A DNA stretch of 64,000 nucleotides from CAYMYN01 sp964394665. GTDB lineage: Bacteria; Planctomycetota; UBA1135; GCA-002686595. The stretch's first letter is position 1. Each line of letters opens with the position of its first letter. The position numbers were made by a program, and so were the translations under genes. The notes under the pieces are model-generated. The model had not been told where the DNA came from, searched no databases, and worked only from the letters and a program-made list of their open reading frames with translations. The stretch lies in the NCBI GenBank assembly GCA_964394665.1, contig CAYMYN010000005.1, forward strand, positions 186,001 through 250,000, read 5' to 3'. Below are positions 19,026 through 28,768 of the stretch, in pieces.

Positions 19026-21134
19026 ATGCGTTGCATTCCCCTCCGCCGCACCGTGCGCGCGGCCTTGCTCGGTTCGTTCCTCGTGGCGCCCCTGGCGTGG
19101 GCGCAGGACTTCGACCCCGTCGAGCCGACGGCGGTTCCGCTGCACGAGAAGATCGACCCGATCCTGCAGGCGAACATCGATCACCTCGACGCCTTCGGCT
19201 TCGTGCGCGAGGGCGAGCGCACGCGGGCCGACCTGCGGGTCGTGATCGAGCTCTCGATGCTGCCTGGAGACCCGACCTTCGAGAACTCGACCGCGCGCGA
19301 CAAGGTCGAGGAGGTTCGACGCGGCGTCGCCCGCCGCCAGGCGGCTTTCGGCGCGGCCTTCGACTCCAGCGCCGGCCCGCAGACCCGCGCGGCCGTGCGT
19401 ATCATCGACGCGCTCGAGCTGCAATACATGCTCGTGGCCGAGGTGACGAGCGGCGCAGCGGTGCTCGAGCTGGCCCAGCGCGAGGACGTCAAGTTCGTCT
19501 GGAACGACAACCTCAACCAGCTCTTCACCAACGAGGGCCGCATCGTTACCGGCTCGGCGGCCATGGCCGCCCAGGGCCACACGGGCGCCGGCGTGGGCGT
19601 TGCCGTGATCGACTCGAACTTCGACCTGCTGCACCCCGAGCTCGGCGGCTCGACCAGCCTGCCCAACTCGATCGTCAAGGGTGGTTACAACTACAGCACG
19701 CCCGGAGCGGCGATCCACTCCCAGAACTTCAACGATTGCTATCACGGGACGGGCACGGCCTCGATCGTGCGCCGTTACGCTCCGGGCTCCCACCTCTACA
19801 CGCTGGTCGTCTTCCCCAACGCCTACGACTCGGTGATCGCCAACGCGATCAACTGGTGCGTCACGAACAAGAACGGCGTCGGGGGTGGCAGTCCGATCCG
19901 GATCATCAGCATGTCCCTGGGCGGTGGGCGCTACTACTCGCCCCAGACCAGCGGCACGATGCACAACGCCTGCGGCACGGCCCTCGCGAACGGCATCATC
20001 CCGCTGGCGGCCTCGGGCAACGACGGCTGGACCACCTCGATGGGATCCCCGGCCGCGTCGACGAACACGATCTCGATCGGCTCGACCTGGGACGCCAACG
20101 GCGCGCCCTACTCGCCCTTCCCGCCGGCCTACTGCAGCGACACGAACCGGCAAGTCGACGAACGCGCCTGCTACTCGAACATGGCGTCGTTCCTGAACCT
20201 GTACGCGCCCAGCGAGCAGGTCATCTGCGCGCGCTGCGGCGGGGGCACCTTCGCCCTGGGCGGTACCTCCTCGGCCACGCCGGCCGCGGCAGGCCTGCTG
20301 GCGCAGTTCCTGCACGCCCGGCCCAGCTACGTCGGCAACATGAGCGGCGTCACGAGCTTGTTCCACAACAACGGCGTGAGCGTGATCGGGGATACGAGCA
20401 AGCGTCGGATCGACCTCGCGGCCGCGATCGCGGCCACGGGCGGCGGGGGCGGAACGCCGCAGGCGCTCGCCAACGGCACGACCTACAACTACACCGTCGC
20501 CCAAGGGGCCACGATCCCCTACACGATCTCGATTCCGGCCAACGCGACGAACCTGGTGGTCACGATCACGGGGACGGGCGACGCCGACCTGTACGTCAAG
20601 CGCCTGGCGATCAACTGGCCTGCCGATCAGGGCGCCCACAACGAGGCGGAGTTCAAGTCCCAGTACATCGGCGGCTCCGCCGAGAGTGTCTCCTTCCCGG
20701 CGCCGGCAGCGGCGACCTGGAACGCGCTGATCCATGGCTACGCCGCGGCGAGCGGCACGATTCGGGCCACCTGGACGGTGGGTAGCTCGGCGCAGTGGAA
20801 CAGCGTCACCTGGGTGCGCGAGTCGCCCCACAACTACGCCAACAACCAGACCTACTCCTACACCTACAGCCATCCCAGCGCGACGCAGATCGCGGTGCAC
20901 TTCAGCCGCATCACGACCGAGGCCAACTACGATTTCCTGCGCATCAAGAACGGCGCCGGGACCGTGATCTACTCGGTCTCGGGCAACGTGATCAACAACG
21001 GCACGGGCACGGCCTTCGGACGCACCGACGGTTGGGCGATCATCCCGGGCAACACGATCACCGTCGAGCTCGTCACCGACTACTCGGTGACCGCGTGGGG
21101 CTTCCGCACCGACACGGCGAGCGCCTACTACTGA
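19026..21134 (+). CDS. Secreted subtilisin-like serine protease with C-terminal PPC and CUB-like domains
   Basis: 702 aa. The signal peptide ends ..FLVAPLAWAQ. A propeptide-like region spans about 25-180. The S8 catalytic triad is Asp196 (GVAVIDSNFD), His240 (CYHGTGTAS) and Ser415 (GGTSSATPAAAG). Residues about 485-580 form a bacterial pre-peptidase C-terminal (PPC) domain (YTVAQGATIPYTISI..GTGDADLYVK). The last 110 residues are CUB-like (YDFLRIKNGAG..FGRTDGWAIIPGNTITVELVTDYSVTAWGF). A GGAG ribosome binding site precedes ATG (CCGGAGAGTTTCCG). Codon use is more AAC-rich than neighbours, as expected for a secreted protein. Extracellular proteolysis is the likely role. Confidence 0.92.
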   Translation: MRCIPLRRTVRAALLGSFLVAPLAWAQDFDPVEPTAVPLHEKIDPILQANIDHLDAFGFVREGERTRADLRVVIELSMLPGDPTFENSTARDKVEEVRRGVARRQAAFGAAFDSSAGPQTRAAVRIIDALELQYMLVAEVTSGAAVLELAQREDVKFVWNDNLNQLFTNEGRIVTGSAAMAAQGHTGAGVGVAVIDSNFDLLHPELGGSTSLPNSIVKGGYNYSTPGAAIHSQNFNDCYHGTGTASIVRRYAPGSHLYTLVVFPNAYDSVIANAINWCVTNKNGVGGGSPIRIISMSLGGGRYYSPQTSGTMHNACGTALANGIIPLAASGNDGWTTSMGSPAASTNTISIGSTWDANGAPYSPFPPAYCSDTNRQVDERACYSNMASFLNLYAPSEQVICARCGGGTFALGGTSSATPAAAGLLAQFLHARPSYVGNMSGVTSLFHNNGVSVIGDTSKRRIDLAAAIAATGGGGGTPQALANGTTYNYTVAQGATIPYTISIPANATNLVVTITGTGDADLYVKRLAINWPADQGAHNEAEFKSQYIGGSAESVSFPAPAAATWNALIHGYAAASGTIRATWTVGSSAQWNSVTWVRESPHNYANNQTYSYTYSHPSATQIAVHFSRITTEANYDFLRIKNGAGTVIYSVSGNVINNGTGTAFGRTDGWAIIPGNTITVELVTDYSVTAWGFRTDTASAYY

Positions 21135-21140
21135 TCGATG

Positions 21141-21180
21141 GCGGGCGACGCGGGGCAGGTCGATCCCCGCGCCGACCCGC
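21141..21180 (+). terminator. Stem-loop after subtilase
   Basis: Outer arms GCGGG/CCCGC and inner arms CGCGGGG/CCCCGCG are separated by a small internal loop. It begins 6 nt past the stop. No T-run. Confidence 0.45.
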
Positions 21181-21292
21181 GACCTCGGTACCGCGCGCGG
21201 TGGGGGCCTGGTTCCCGCCGCGCGCGCTGCGTTCCGCGGTCCCCTTACCGCAAGCGCACGGACCTTCCGACCCGGCTGCCCCCGGCCTCTGG

Positions 21293-21298
21293 TACGCT
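21293..21298 (+). promoter_or_regulatory. Possible -10 box TACGCT for M3 peptidase
   Basis: TACGCT in GGTACGCTC, 51 bp upstream of ATG 21349. No clear -35. Confidence 0.3.
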
Positions 21299-21348
21299 CG
21301 ACGGCCGATTCCTGGGCACGAACCGCCCTCGGACCGGCCCGAGCGACC

Positions 21349-23424
21349 ATGAAGCACCTCCTTGCGCGTCTCCTCCCCGCCGTCCTCCTGTCCCTGGTCT
21401 GCGCGGTTCCGCTGAGAGCATCAGCGCCGGAAGGCGAAGCGAACGACGCCTTCGCCGAAGTCGACGCGGCCTTCGAGCGCGCCGAGCGTCTCCTGGCCGA
21501 GATCGAGCGCCGACCCGCCGCGGAGCGCACCTACGACAACACGGTGCGCGCGATCGACGACGCCTGGTCGCGCCTGTTCCTCGAGGTGGGCTACCCGCGC
21601 TTCCTCGCCGACGTGCACCCCGATCGCGAGGTGCGCCAACGGGCCGAGACGCTCAAGGAACGCCTCTCGAACTGGTTCACCGAGCTCATGCTGCGCGAGG
21701 AGCTCCACCGCGCCGTGGCGGGCTATGCCGCGCTCGGCGAGGACCTACCCGCCGAGGAGGCGCGGCTCCTGAGCGAGCTGCTGCGCGACTTCCGCCGCGC
21801 CGGCATGGCGCTCGACCCCGAAAGTCGCGCGCGCCTCAAGGCGATCGACTTCGAGCTGACGGAGCTGAGCACGGAGTTCTCGCGCAACATCCGCGACGAC
21901 GAGACGATCGTGGTCCTGACCGAAGCCGAGCTTGCGGGCAACCCGCCCGAACGCCTGGCGCAGCTCGAGCGCTCCGGCCCGCTGTATCTCGTGCCGACCA
22001 TCGGCTCGGTGCTCTTCCCGCTGGCGCGCGACTGCGACGTGTCCGCCACGCGCTACAAGCTGAACTTCGCCTACGACCGCCGCGCCGGTGCGCGCAACGT
22101 CGCGTTGCTGGAGAAGATCCTCGGCCTGCGGGCCGAGAAGGCGCGCATCCTCGGCTACCCGACCTACGTGCACTACGAGGTCGAGACGAAGATGTCGCGA
22201 ACCCCCGAGCGCGTGGCCGAGTTCTACGCGGACCTCGTGCCCAAGCTGCGCCGCAAGGCCGAGATCGAGTTGGCCGAGTACACGGCCTTCGCCCGCGAGA
22301 AGACCGGCGATCCGAACTTCGAGCTCGCGCCCTGGGACATGGCCTACTACGGCAATCTACTGCGCAAGGAGCGCTACGACCTCGACCAGGAGCTCGTGCG
22401 CCAGTACTTCCCGATGGATGCGGTGTTCGAGGCCGTGTTCCGCATCAGCGAGGACCTCTTCGGGCTGACGATCACCGATGTCAGCGAGACGGCTGCGGCC
22501 AAGGGCCGGCCGCTGTGGCACGCGGACGCGCGCCTCTACGCCGTGCACGACCGTGCGAGCGGCGAGCTGCTGGGTGAGTTCTACACCGACCTCCATCCGC
22601 GCCCGAACAAGTACAACCACGCGGCCCAGTTTCCGCTCGTCTTCCGCAAGCGCTGGGCGGACGGCACGCTAACCCTGCCGGTCGTGGCGCTGGTGTGCAA
22701 CTTCACCAAGCCGACCGGCGACCAGCCGGCCCTGCTCTACCACCGCGAGGTGGTGACCTTCTTCCATGAGTTCGGCCACTGCCTGCACTCGATCTTGACC
22801 GAGGCGGAGCTCTCGTCCTTCGCCGGCACGCAGGTCGCGCGCGACTTCGTCGAGGCGCCCTCGCAGATGCTCGAGAACTGGATCTGGGACCCCGAGCTGC
22901 TGGCGAGCTTCGCCCGCCACCACGCGACGGGCGAACCCATGCCGCGTTCCCTGATCGAGGCCATGATCGACGCGCGCAACGTCGGCGCGGCGCTCAACGC
23001 CGAGTACCAGGTCTACCTCGGCAAGATGGACCTCGCCTTCCACGGGGATCCGGAAGGCAAGGTCGATACGACCGCGGTGAGCCGCGCCGTGCATGGCCAG
23101 ACACGCCTCGTCGGGCAGATCGAGGGCACCCTCCAGCACGCCTCCTTCGGTCACCTGATGGGCTACCAGGCCGGCTACTACGGCTATCTGTGGTCGCTGG
23201 TCTACGCGCAGGCGATGTTCGAGCCGTTCCGCCTGCGAGGGGTCATGGATCCCGAGTTGGGCCAGCGCTATCGCCGTCAGGTGCTCGCCAAGGGCGGCAC
23301 GCGCGACGCGCTCGACCTCGTGCGCGAGTTCCTGGGCTACGAACCCACCAGCGACGCCTTCCTGCGCCACCTCGGCCTCGAGCTCGACTCGAGCGCTCCG
23401 CGCGACGCCTCGTCGCCGCGCTGA
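21349..23424 (+). CDS. Secreted M3-family oligopeptidase (OpdA/Dcp-like)
   Basis: 691 aa. Signal peptide MKHLLARLLPAVLLSLVCAVPLRAS. Zinc site HEFGH at 473-477 (VTFFHEFGHCLHSIL), with the third ligand Glu in DFVEAPSQMLENWIW. The M3 C-terminal signature SFGHLMGYQAGYYGYLWSLVYAQAMF is complete. M3 enzymes cut short peptides and are often cytosolic, so a signal peptide implies a periplasmic peptide scavenger. The TPR-CHAT gene starts 18 bp downstream on the same strand, so both are probably one transcript. Confidence 0.92.
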   Translation: MKHLLARLLPAVLLSLVCAVPLRASAPEGEANDAFAEVDAAFERAERLLAEIERRPAAERTYDNTVRAIDDAWSRLFLEVGYPRFLADVHPDREVRQRAETLKERLSNWFTELMLREELHRAVAGYAALGEDLPAEEARLLSELLRDFRRAGMALDPESRARLKAIDFELTELSTEFSRNIRDDETIVVLTEAELAGNPPERLAQLERSGPLYLVPTIGSVLFPLARDCDVSATRYKLNFAYDRRAGARNVALLEKILGLRAEKARILGYPTYVHYEVETKMSRTPERVAEFYADLVPKLRRKAEIELAEYTAFAREKTGDPNFELAPWDMAYYGNLLRKERYDLDQELVRQYFPMDAVFEAVFRISEDLFGLTITDVSETAAAKGRPLWHADARLYAVHDRASGELLGEFYTDLHPRPNKYNHAAQFPLVFRKRWADGTLTLPVVALVCNFTKPTGDQPALLYHREVVTFFHEFGHCLHSILTEAELSSFAGTQVARDFVEAPSQMLENWIWDPELLASFARHHATGEPMPRSLIEAMIDARNVGAALNAEYQVYLGKMDLAFHGDPEGKVDTTAVSRAVHGQTRLVGQIEGTLQHASFGHLMGYQAGYYGYLWSLVYAQAMFEPFRLRGVMDPELGQRYRRQVLAKGGTRDALDLVREFLGYEPTSDAFLRHLGLELDSSAPRDASSPR

Positions 23425-23441
23425 ACCGGGAGCATCACACC

Positions 23442-26400
23442 ATGGGGGCATGTAGGGCGATGGGCGTCCTGGGGAAGGCGTGCGTGCTCGCGCTGGCGGC
23501 CGTGGCGCCCGGCCAGGATCCCCTCGGGGGCTCCCATGACCTGTTGGTCGGGTCCGCGGGAGTGAACGTCGATCACACGAGCGCCTTCGACGGTGTGCTG
23601 CACGTCTGGGCGCGCAGCAGCGACGGCGATCCCCGTCTGTCGGTCGAGCGCACCGTGGGTGGCGAGCGCCTGGAGGATGAGGACTCGGGCGGCGGAACGA
23701 CGGCGTACCTGCGCCGCGAGGTCCGTCCGGGTGAGGAGTTGCGCATCGGCGTGACCGTGGGCGGGGCCGAGGCGGCGAACGTGCATCTGGTCTGGAGCGT
23801 TGCCCCGGAGGACGGGACGACGCGCTCCGCGGCCGAGCGCGCCGAAGGCGAGCTCACCGAGATCGAAGGCCTCTTCGATCCCGCCGAGCGACGCCGACGG
23901 GTCGTCGCGCTGCTCGACGAGCTCGAGGGCGTCCCGGGCGAGGCCCGGAGCGAACGCATCCTCGCCGCTCGCTGGCGCGCGGGGTGGTTGGCCGTCGAGG
24001 GGGGAGATCCACGCTCCGCCGAGCGCGCATTCTCGAGCGTGCACGCGCAACGCGCGCAGTGCCTGCCTCCCAGCCATCCGAATCTGCTGCGGATCGAGCA
24101 GAGCCTGGGTGTCGTGCGCCTGCAAGCGGGCGATGTCGCCGGGGCGCGCGCGATGTTCGAGCGCGTCCATGACGCCCGGCGCGCCTACCTACCCGAGGAC
24201 CACCCCGACCTCCTGGCCGCGTTGCAGGGACTTGCGCTGGTGCGCCGATTGGGCGGGGATCACGCGGGATCGGCGCAGGCTTTCGGATCGATCTGGACCG
24301 TCCTGCAGGCTCGCCTCGGCGCGGAGCACCCGGATGTGCTCGCGGTGCGTACGAACCTCGCCGGCGCGCTCTACGCGCTGGGGGACTACGGTTCGGCCCT
24401 CGAGCACCAGTCGGCCGTGCGCGCCGTGCAACAGCGCATCCTGCCCGCGGACGACCGTTCGTTGCTCGTCACCGAGAGCAACCTCGCTCTCACCCTGAAG
24501 GCCCTGCGTGATCTCGCGGGTGCCCTCGAGCTGGAGCGTCGCGTGCACGCCGAGTTCACCCGGCAGCTCCCCGAAGACCATCCCGATCGGCTCTCCGCCG
24601 CCAGTCACCTCGCAACGACGTGGCTGCAACTGGGCGAGCTCGTCGATGCGCATGCCTTGCTCGAGGATGTGCATCTGAAGCAGACTCGTGTGCTCCCGCC
24701 CGAGCACCCGGGCCTGCTGGCGACCAAGCAGGCCCTGGCGGTGGCCCGCAAACACCTGGGAGATCTCGACGGCGCGCTCGAGCTGGAGGAGTTTGTCCTC
24801 GAGGTGCGCGCCGAGGCGCTGGGTCCGGAGCACGCCGCTACGCTCGAGGCGCGGCAGAACCTGGCTTCGACGCTCCAGAGTCGGGGCCGCTACGCCGAGT
24901 CGCGCCGCGAGTTCGAGGCGCTCCACGCGCAGCGCGAGCGGACCCTCGATGCCAAGCACCCAGACAGGCTCGCGGCAGCCCACAACTTGGGCATGGCGCG
25001 CGCGTTGTCGGGGGATCTCGCGGGGGCGCGCGAGCTCGAGGAGGCCGTTTACGCCGCGCGGCGGAGCGTTCTGCCTCAGGGTCACCCCGACCTCCTGCTC
25101 ACCCAACAGAACCTGGCCGCGACGCGCAAGGAGTGCGGCGACCTCGCGGGCGCGCTGGAGCTCGAACGCTCCGTACACGCGGCCTGGAGCGAAGTCCTGC
25201 CCGCCGGTCATCCCGATCGCCTGCGTTGCGAGGTCAATCTGGCGCTCACCCTCGAAGCGCTCGGCGACCTCGAAGGGGCGCGCGCCCTGTGGGACGACCT
25301 GCTCGCGGGCGTGCGCGCCCGGACGGCGGAGCTCGCCCTGCTCGCCCCGCGCTCGGCCCGCGCCGGTGCCCTGCGCGAGCTGCGCCGCTTGGCGACGCTG
25401 CTCCACCTGGGCGAGTGCTTCGACGAGCAACTCGGCGGCTCCACGGCCCCGGCGCTGTTCGACACCCTCGAGGGATTGCGCGACCTGTCGGTCGGAGGGC
25501 GCGCGGCGGCTTCGGCCGTGAGGCGCGTCCCGGAACTCGAACAGGACCGCCTGCGCTTGGCCAGCGTGCGCACCGAGCTCTCAGAGCGCGGGCTGGCACG
25601 ACCGGACACGGCCCAGGCGCAGGCCGCGTGGCGCGCGGCGCTCGTGGCCCTGGGCGAGGAGCGCGACCGGCTCGAGCGCAAGCTGCGCGTGGGCCTGGCG
25701 GCGGCGGGCGTTGCCATGGAGCCGCCGCGCGGGCGCGAGGCCGCCGCGGCGCTCCCCCCCGACGGCGCCTGGATCAGCTTCCTGCGTTACCCGCGCTACG
25801 CCTCGGCGCCCGACGCGGGCGAGCCGATCGACTCCTTGCTGGCCTTCGTCCTCATGCCCTCGGGCGTCGTGCGGCGCGTCGAGTTGGGGCCCGCGGCGGC
25901 GATCGAGGAGCTTGCCTCCCACTTCCGGTCACAGCTCGGCAAGCCGGTCGAGCGCGGTCTCGCGCCACTTCCGGTGGAGGGCGACCCGATCGACTGGGGC
26001 ATGCGCCTTCGCGCGGCGCTGCTCGATCCCTGTCTCGCGCCCCTCGCCGCTGCAAGGCCGGCGTTGCTCCACTTGGTGCTCGACGACTTCCTGCACTTGG
26101 TTCCCGTGGATGCACTGCCGCTCCCGGACGGCGAGCGGCTCGGGGACGCGTGCCGCGTGCGCATCGAACCTTCGCTGCGGCGGCTTGCCCAGCCCCAGCC
26201 GGCGCGGGCGCCCACCGGCACCCTCGTCGCGCTGGGCGGCATCGACTTCTCGGCGGCGGAGGACGAGGAACGCTCGCAGCCTCGTCGCGGTGGAGTCCCG
26301 CCGAGCTTGCAGCGGTCCGCATCGCCCCGGGCCTTCGCGCCCCTGCCCCAGTCGCGCTTCGAAGTGGAGGCCGTGGCCGGCCTGTACGAAGAGCTGCGCG

Positions 26401-27014
26401 GCGGCGAGCCCGTGCTGCGCACGCGATCCCGGGCGACGAAGGCGGCGCTCGTCGAGCTCGCACCGCGTGCACGGTACCTGCATCTGGCCACCCACGGTTG
26501 GTTCGTGCCCGAGTCGGAGGCGCGCTCCTCGCTCGACGCCGGTGTGGATCCGGAGGCCCGCGTGCCCGATGAACGGGTGCAGCGCACGCTCCAGGGCTTG
26601 CTGCCCGAGACGCTGTGTGGGCTCGCGCTGGCCGGGGCCGATCTCGGCGTCGACGAGCGGGGCCGTGCGTATGGGATCCTGACGGCCGAGGAGCTCGCGA
26701 CGCTCGATCTATCGGGCTGCGAGCTGGCTGTGCTCTCGGCCTGCGAGACCAACGTGGGCCTGCGCCGCGCGGGCCAGGGCATCCAGTCGCTGCAGGCGGC
26801 CGTGCACGCGGCCGGTGCGCGCACCGCGATCACGAGCCTGTGGCGCGTCGACGACGCGGCGACGCGCCGCTTCTTCGAACTCTTCTACACCTACCACTGG
26901 GGCGAGGGCCTGGGGAAGGCCGAGGCGTTGCGGCGGGCGCGCCGAGCGCTGCGCGACGAAGGCCACGGCGCCCAGGACTGGGCCGCCTGGGTGCTCAGCG
27001 GCGATCCCGACTGA
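23442..27014 (+). CDS. Exported TPR-CHAT (caspase-like) protein
   Basis: 1190 aa. ATG 23442 was chosen for GGGAG nine nt upstream; ATG 23460 is an alternative. A short signal peptide (VLGKACVLALAAVAPGQD) is followed by a PPC-like beta domain at about 35-125. Next come roughly ten 42-residue TPRs of the kinesin-light-chain type (for example LPEDHPDLLAALQGLALVRR). The C-terminal 300 residues are a CHAT domain with dyad His1018 (HLATHGWF) and Cys1101 (LSACET), plus GARTAITSLWRVDD and the terminal GHGAQDWAAWVLSGDPD. CHAT is a caspase-family cysteine protease fold. With an export signal and a secreted peptidase upstream, a periplasmic protease or scaffold is inferred. No CRISPR or gasdermin partner is nearby. 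Confidence 0.87.
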   Translation: MGACRAMGVLGKACVLALAAVAPGQDPLGGSHDLLVGSAGVNVDHTSAFDGVLHVWARSSDGDPRLSVERTVGGERLEDEDSGGGTTAYLRREVRPGEELRIGVTVGGAEAANVHLVWSVAPEDGTTRSAAERAEGELTEIEGLFDPAERRRRVVALLDELEGVPGEARSERILAARWRAGWLAVEGGDPRSAERAFSSVHAQRAQCLPPSHPNLLRIEQSLGVVRLQAGDVAGARAMFERVHDARRAYLPEDHPDLLAALQGLALVRRLGGDHAGSAQAFGSIWTVLQARLGAEHPDVLAVRTNLAGALYALGDYGSALEHQSAVRAVQQRILPADDRSLLVTESNLALTLKALRDLAGALELERRVHAEFTRQLPEDHPDRLSAASHLATTWLQLGELVDAHALLEDVHLKQTRVLPPEHPGLLATKQALAVARKHLGDLDGALELEEFVLEVRAEALGPEHAATLEARQNLASTLQSRGRYAESRREFEALHAQRERTLDAKHPDRLAAAHNLGMARALSGDLAGARELEEAVYAARRSVLPQGHPDLLLTQQNLAATRKECGDLAGALELERSVHAAWSEVLPAGHPDRLRCEVNLALTLEALGDLEGARALWDDLLAGVRARTAELALLAPRSARAGALRELRRLATLLHLGECFDEQLGGSTAPALFDTLEGLRDLSVGGRAAASAVRRVPELEQDRLRLASVRTELSERGLARPDTAQAQAAWRAALVALGEERDRLERKLRVGLAAAGVAMEPPRGREAAAALPPDGAWISFLRYPRYASAPDAGEPIDSLLAFVLMPSGVVRRVELGPAAAIEELASHFRSQLGKPVERGLAPLPVEGDPIDWGMRLRAALLDPCLAPLAAARPALLHLVLDDFLHLVPVDALPLPDGERLGDACRVRIEPSLRRLAQPQPARAPTGTLVALGGIDFSAAEDEERSQPRRGGVPPSLQRSASPRAFAPLPQSRFEVEAVAGLYEELRGGEPVLRTRSRATKAALVELAPRARYLHLATHGWFVPESEARSSLDAGVDPEARVPDERVQRTLQGLLPETLCGLALAGADLGVDERGRAYGILTAEELATLDLSGCELAVLSACETNVGLRRAGQGIQSLQAAVHAAGARTAITSLWRVDDAATRRFFELFYTYHWGEGLGKAEALRRARRALRDEGHGAQDWAAWVLSGDPD

Positions 27015-27055
27015 AGCGGACGGCGCGTCTGCGGGCCTGGTCGCCGCGCACCGCG

Positions 27056-28768
27056 TCAAGGGAGCGGCTGGCCCGGCCGCCAGCCGCTGCGTTCCAGGCT
27101 GGCGACGAGTTCGAGCACGGCCTCGCGGCTCGCGTGGCAGAGCAACAACACGAGGTCGCCGTCCCGGGCCCAGGCGAGGGCCGCGCGCGCCGCGGCGAGC
27201 TCGTCCGGCGCGTGGGTCAGCGCCGAGGACGGGAGACCCTCGGCGAGCAGAGTGCGCTCGAGCAGGGCCACCACCTCGCCCGGCGCCCGGCCGCGCTGGT
27301 GCTCGGCCATCTCCTTGAGCACGACGAGGTCGGGTCGGGCGCGCGCGACCTCGCGCGCCAGGCCGACGATCGAGCCGTCGTCCCGATCTCCGGCCTGGCC
27401 GAGCAGCAACGCCAGCCGCGCGTGGGGCAGGCGCGAGGCCGTTTCGAGGATCGCGCGCAGGCCGTGGGGATTGTGCGCGAAGTCGACGAGCGCCACGGCC
27501 TCTCCCAAGCGGAAGAGGTTGAGGCGCCCCTCGTTGCCCTCGGCGTCGGAACGGAAGGCGCGCAGGCCCGCTGCGATCGCGGCGGGATCCAGACCCAGGT
27601 GCAGGGCCAGGCCCGCGGCCGCGAGCGCGTTGCGCACGTTGTGACGCGCGGCGCCGCCGAGCAGGGCCGGGGCCTCGTCGAGGGCCAGGAGCGGCGTGCG
27701 CTGCGCGCCGCGCTGGTGCACGAGTCGCTCCTCCTCGACGAACAGCGCCTCGCTGCCCCGCGCGAGCGCTGCGCGCAGGAAATCGTCCGCCGGTCCCGCC
27801 GAGAACCAGGTCGGCGCCGTCTCGAGCTCGAGGCCACGGCGGCGCACGGGCGGATCGTCGGCGCACAACACGAGGCGCTGCGCGGCGCGGCGCACGACGA
27901 ACTTGACCTCGACCAGCTCGTCGAGATCGGCGACGCCCATCTCGCCCAGGTGATCCTCGGCGACGTTCGTGATCGCGGCGGCGTCCACACGAGCCAGGCC
28001 AAGGCCACGCCGCAGCAAGCCGCCGCGCGCGGTCTCGAGCACGCACAGATCGACCTCGGGCCGGCGCACGACGGCCCGCGCGCCGCCTGGGCCGGACCAG
28101 TCGCCGCGCTCGATGAGTTCGTGTCCGACCTGGATGCGATCGGTGCTGCACGAGCCGGGCGTGCGTCCGGCGGCCGCCGCGATCGCACACAGCATGCGCA
28201 CCGTCGTCGTCTTGCCGTTGGTGCCGGTGACCATCGCGGCCGGCACGTCGTGCACGCTCCGCCAGTCGATCTGCGCCGCGGCGGGCAGCTCGCCCGTCGG
28301 CCAGGTGCGCGAGCCGGCGCCCATGCCGATCGTGGTCCAGTCCTCGTCCGTGCAGAAGGAGACGCCGCGCTCGCGGGCCGCCGCCTCGAGGGCCAGCAGG
28401 GCCGGGCGGTGCTCGGCCTCGAGCGCGGCGCGCAGCCGCGCGAGCTCCTCGCCCACGGGTCCCGCGCTCGCCGCGCCGTTCCGGCGCTGTACGGCGTCGG
28501 CGAAGGCCCACTCGAGCACCTCGGTCGTCGCGTACAACGCGTCGATGGGCGCCGAGAGCGCCAGGCTGAACCCACCCCGGAATCCGCGCCACTCGAGCTC
28601 CTGCGAGCGCACCCCGAGCGCCTCGAGCGCGGCGCGCGCCGAGCGCTCGACCTGCGCCGCCGCATCGAAGGCGCTCTCGCCCGCCCCGAGCCCGACGTCG
28701 ATCACCGCTCCCGGGCCAGCGAGCAAGAGGTTCGGCCCGGTCAGGCGCCGTGAGTCGACGAGTTCCAT
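27056..28768 (-). CDS. CphA-like Mur ligase without ATP-grasp domain
   Basis: 570 aa; ATG overlaps the DUF4349 stop (ATGA). Residues 1-150 resemble the N-terminal region of cyanophycin synthetase (SRRLTGPN versus SRSVYLGPN in the window's CphA; ALLALEAAARERGVSF versus ASLIRAAEERDIPW). The sequence then goes straight to the Mur ligase core: P-loop VTGTNGKTTT at about 180-188, LETARGGLLRRGLGLARVDAA, NVAEDHLGEMGV and DFAHNPHGLRAIL. In CphA about 270 residues of ATP-grasp separate these blocks. All Mur motifs needed for ATP binding look intact. It may be an Asp/Arg-type ligase acting on a short substrate. Its location 2 kb from cphA supports a link to cyanophycin chemistry, but the substrate is unknown. 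Confidence 0.78.
   Translation of the reverse strand: MELVDSRRLTGPNLLLAGPGAVIDVGLGAGESAFDAAAQVERSARAALEALGVRSQELEWRGFRGGFSLALSAPIDALYATTEVLEWAFADAVQRRNGAASAGPVGEELARLRAALEAEHRPALLALEAAARERGVSFCTDEDWTTIGMGAGSRTWPTGELPAAAQIDWRSVHDVPAAMVTGTNGKTTTVRMLCAIAAAAGRTPGSCSTDRIQVGHELIERGDWSGPGGARAVVRRPEVDLCVLETARGGLLRRGLGLARVDAAAITNVAEDHLGEMGVADLDELVEVKFVVRRAAQRLVLCADDPPVRRRGLELETAPTWFSAGPADDFLRAALARGSEALFVEEERLVHQRGAQRTPLLALDEAPALLGGAARHNVRNALAAAGLALHLGLDPAAIAAGLRAFRSDAEGNEGRLNLFRLGEAVALVDFAHNPHGLRAILETASRLPHARLALLLGQAGDRDDGSIVGLAREVARARPDLVVLKEMAEHQRGRAPGEVVALLERTLLAEGLPSSALTHAPDELAAARAALAWARDGDLVLLLCHASREAVLELVASLERSGWRPGQPLP

Noticed and set aside
23442..27014. CRISPR-associated TPR-CHAT (Csx29-like) effector
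   Set aside because: No CRISPR repeats or Cas7-11-like gene in the window, and the protein has an export signal.
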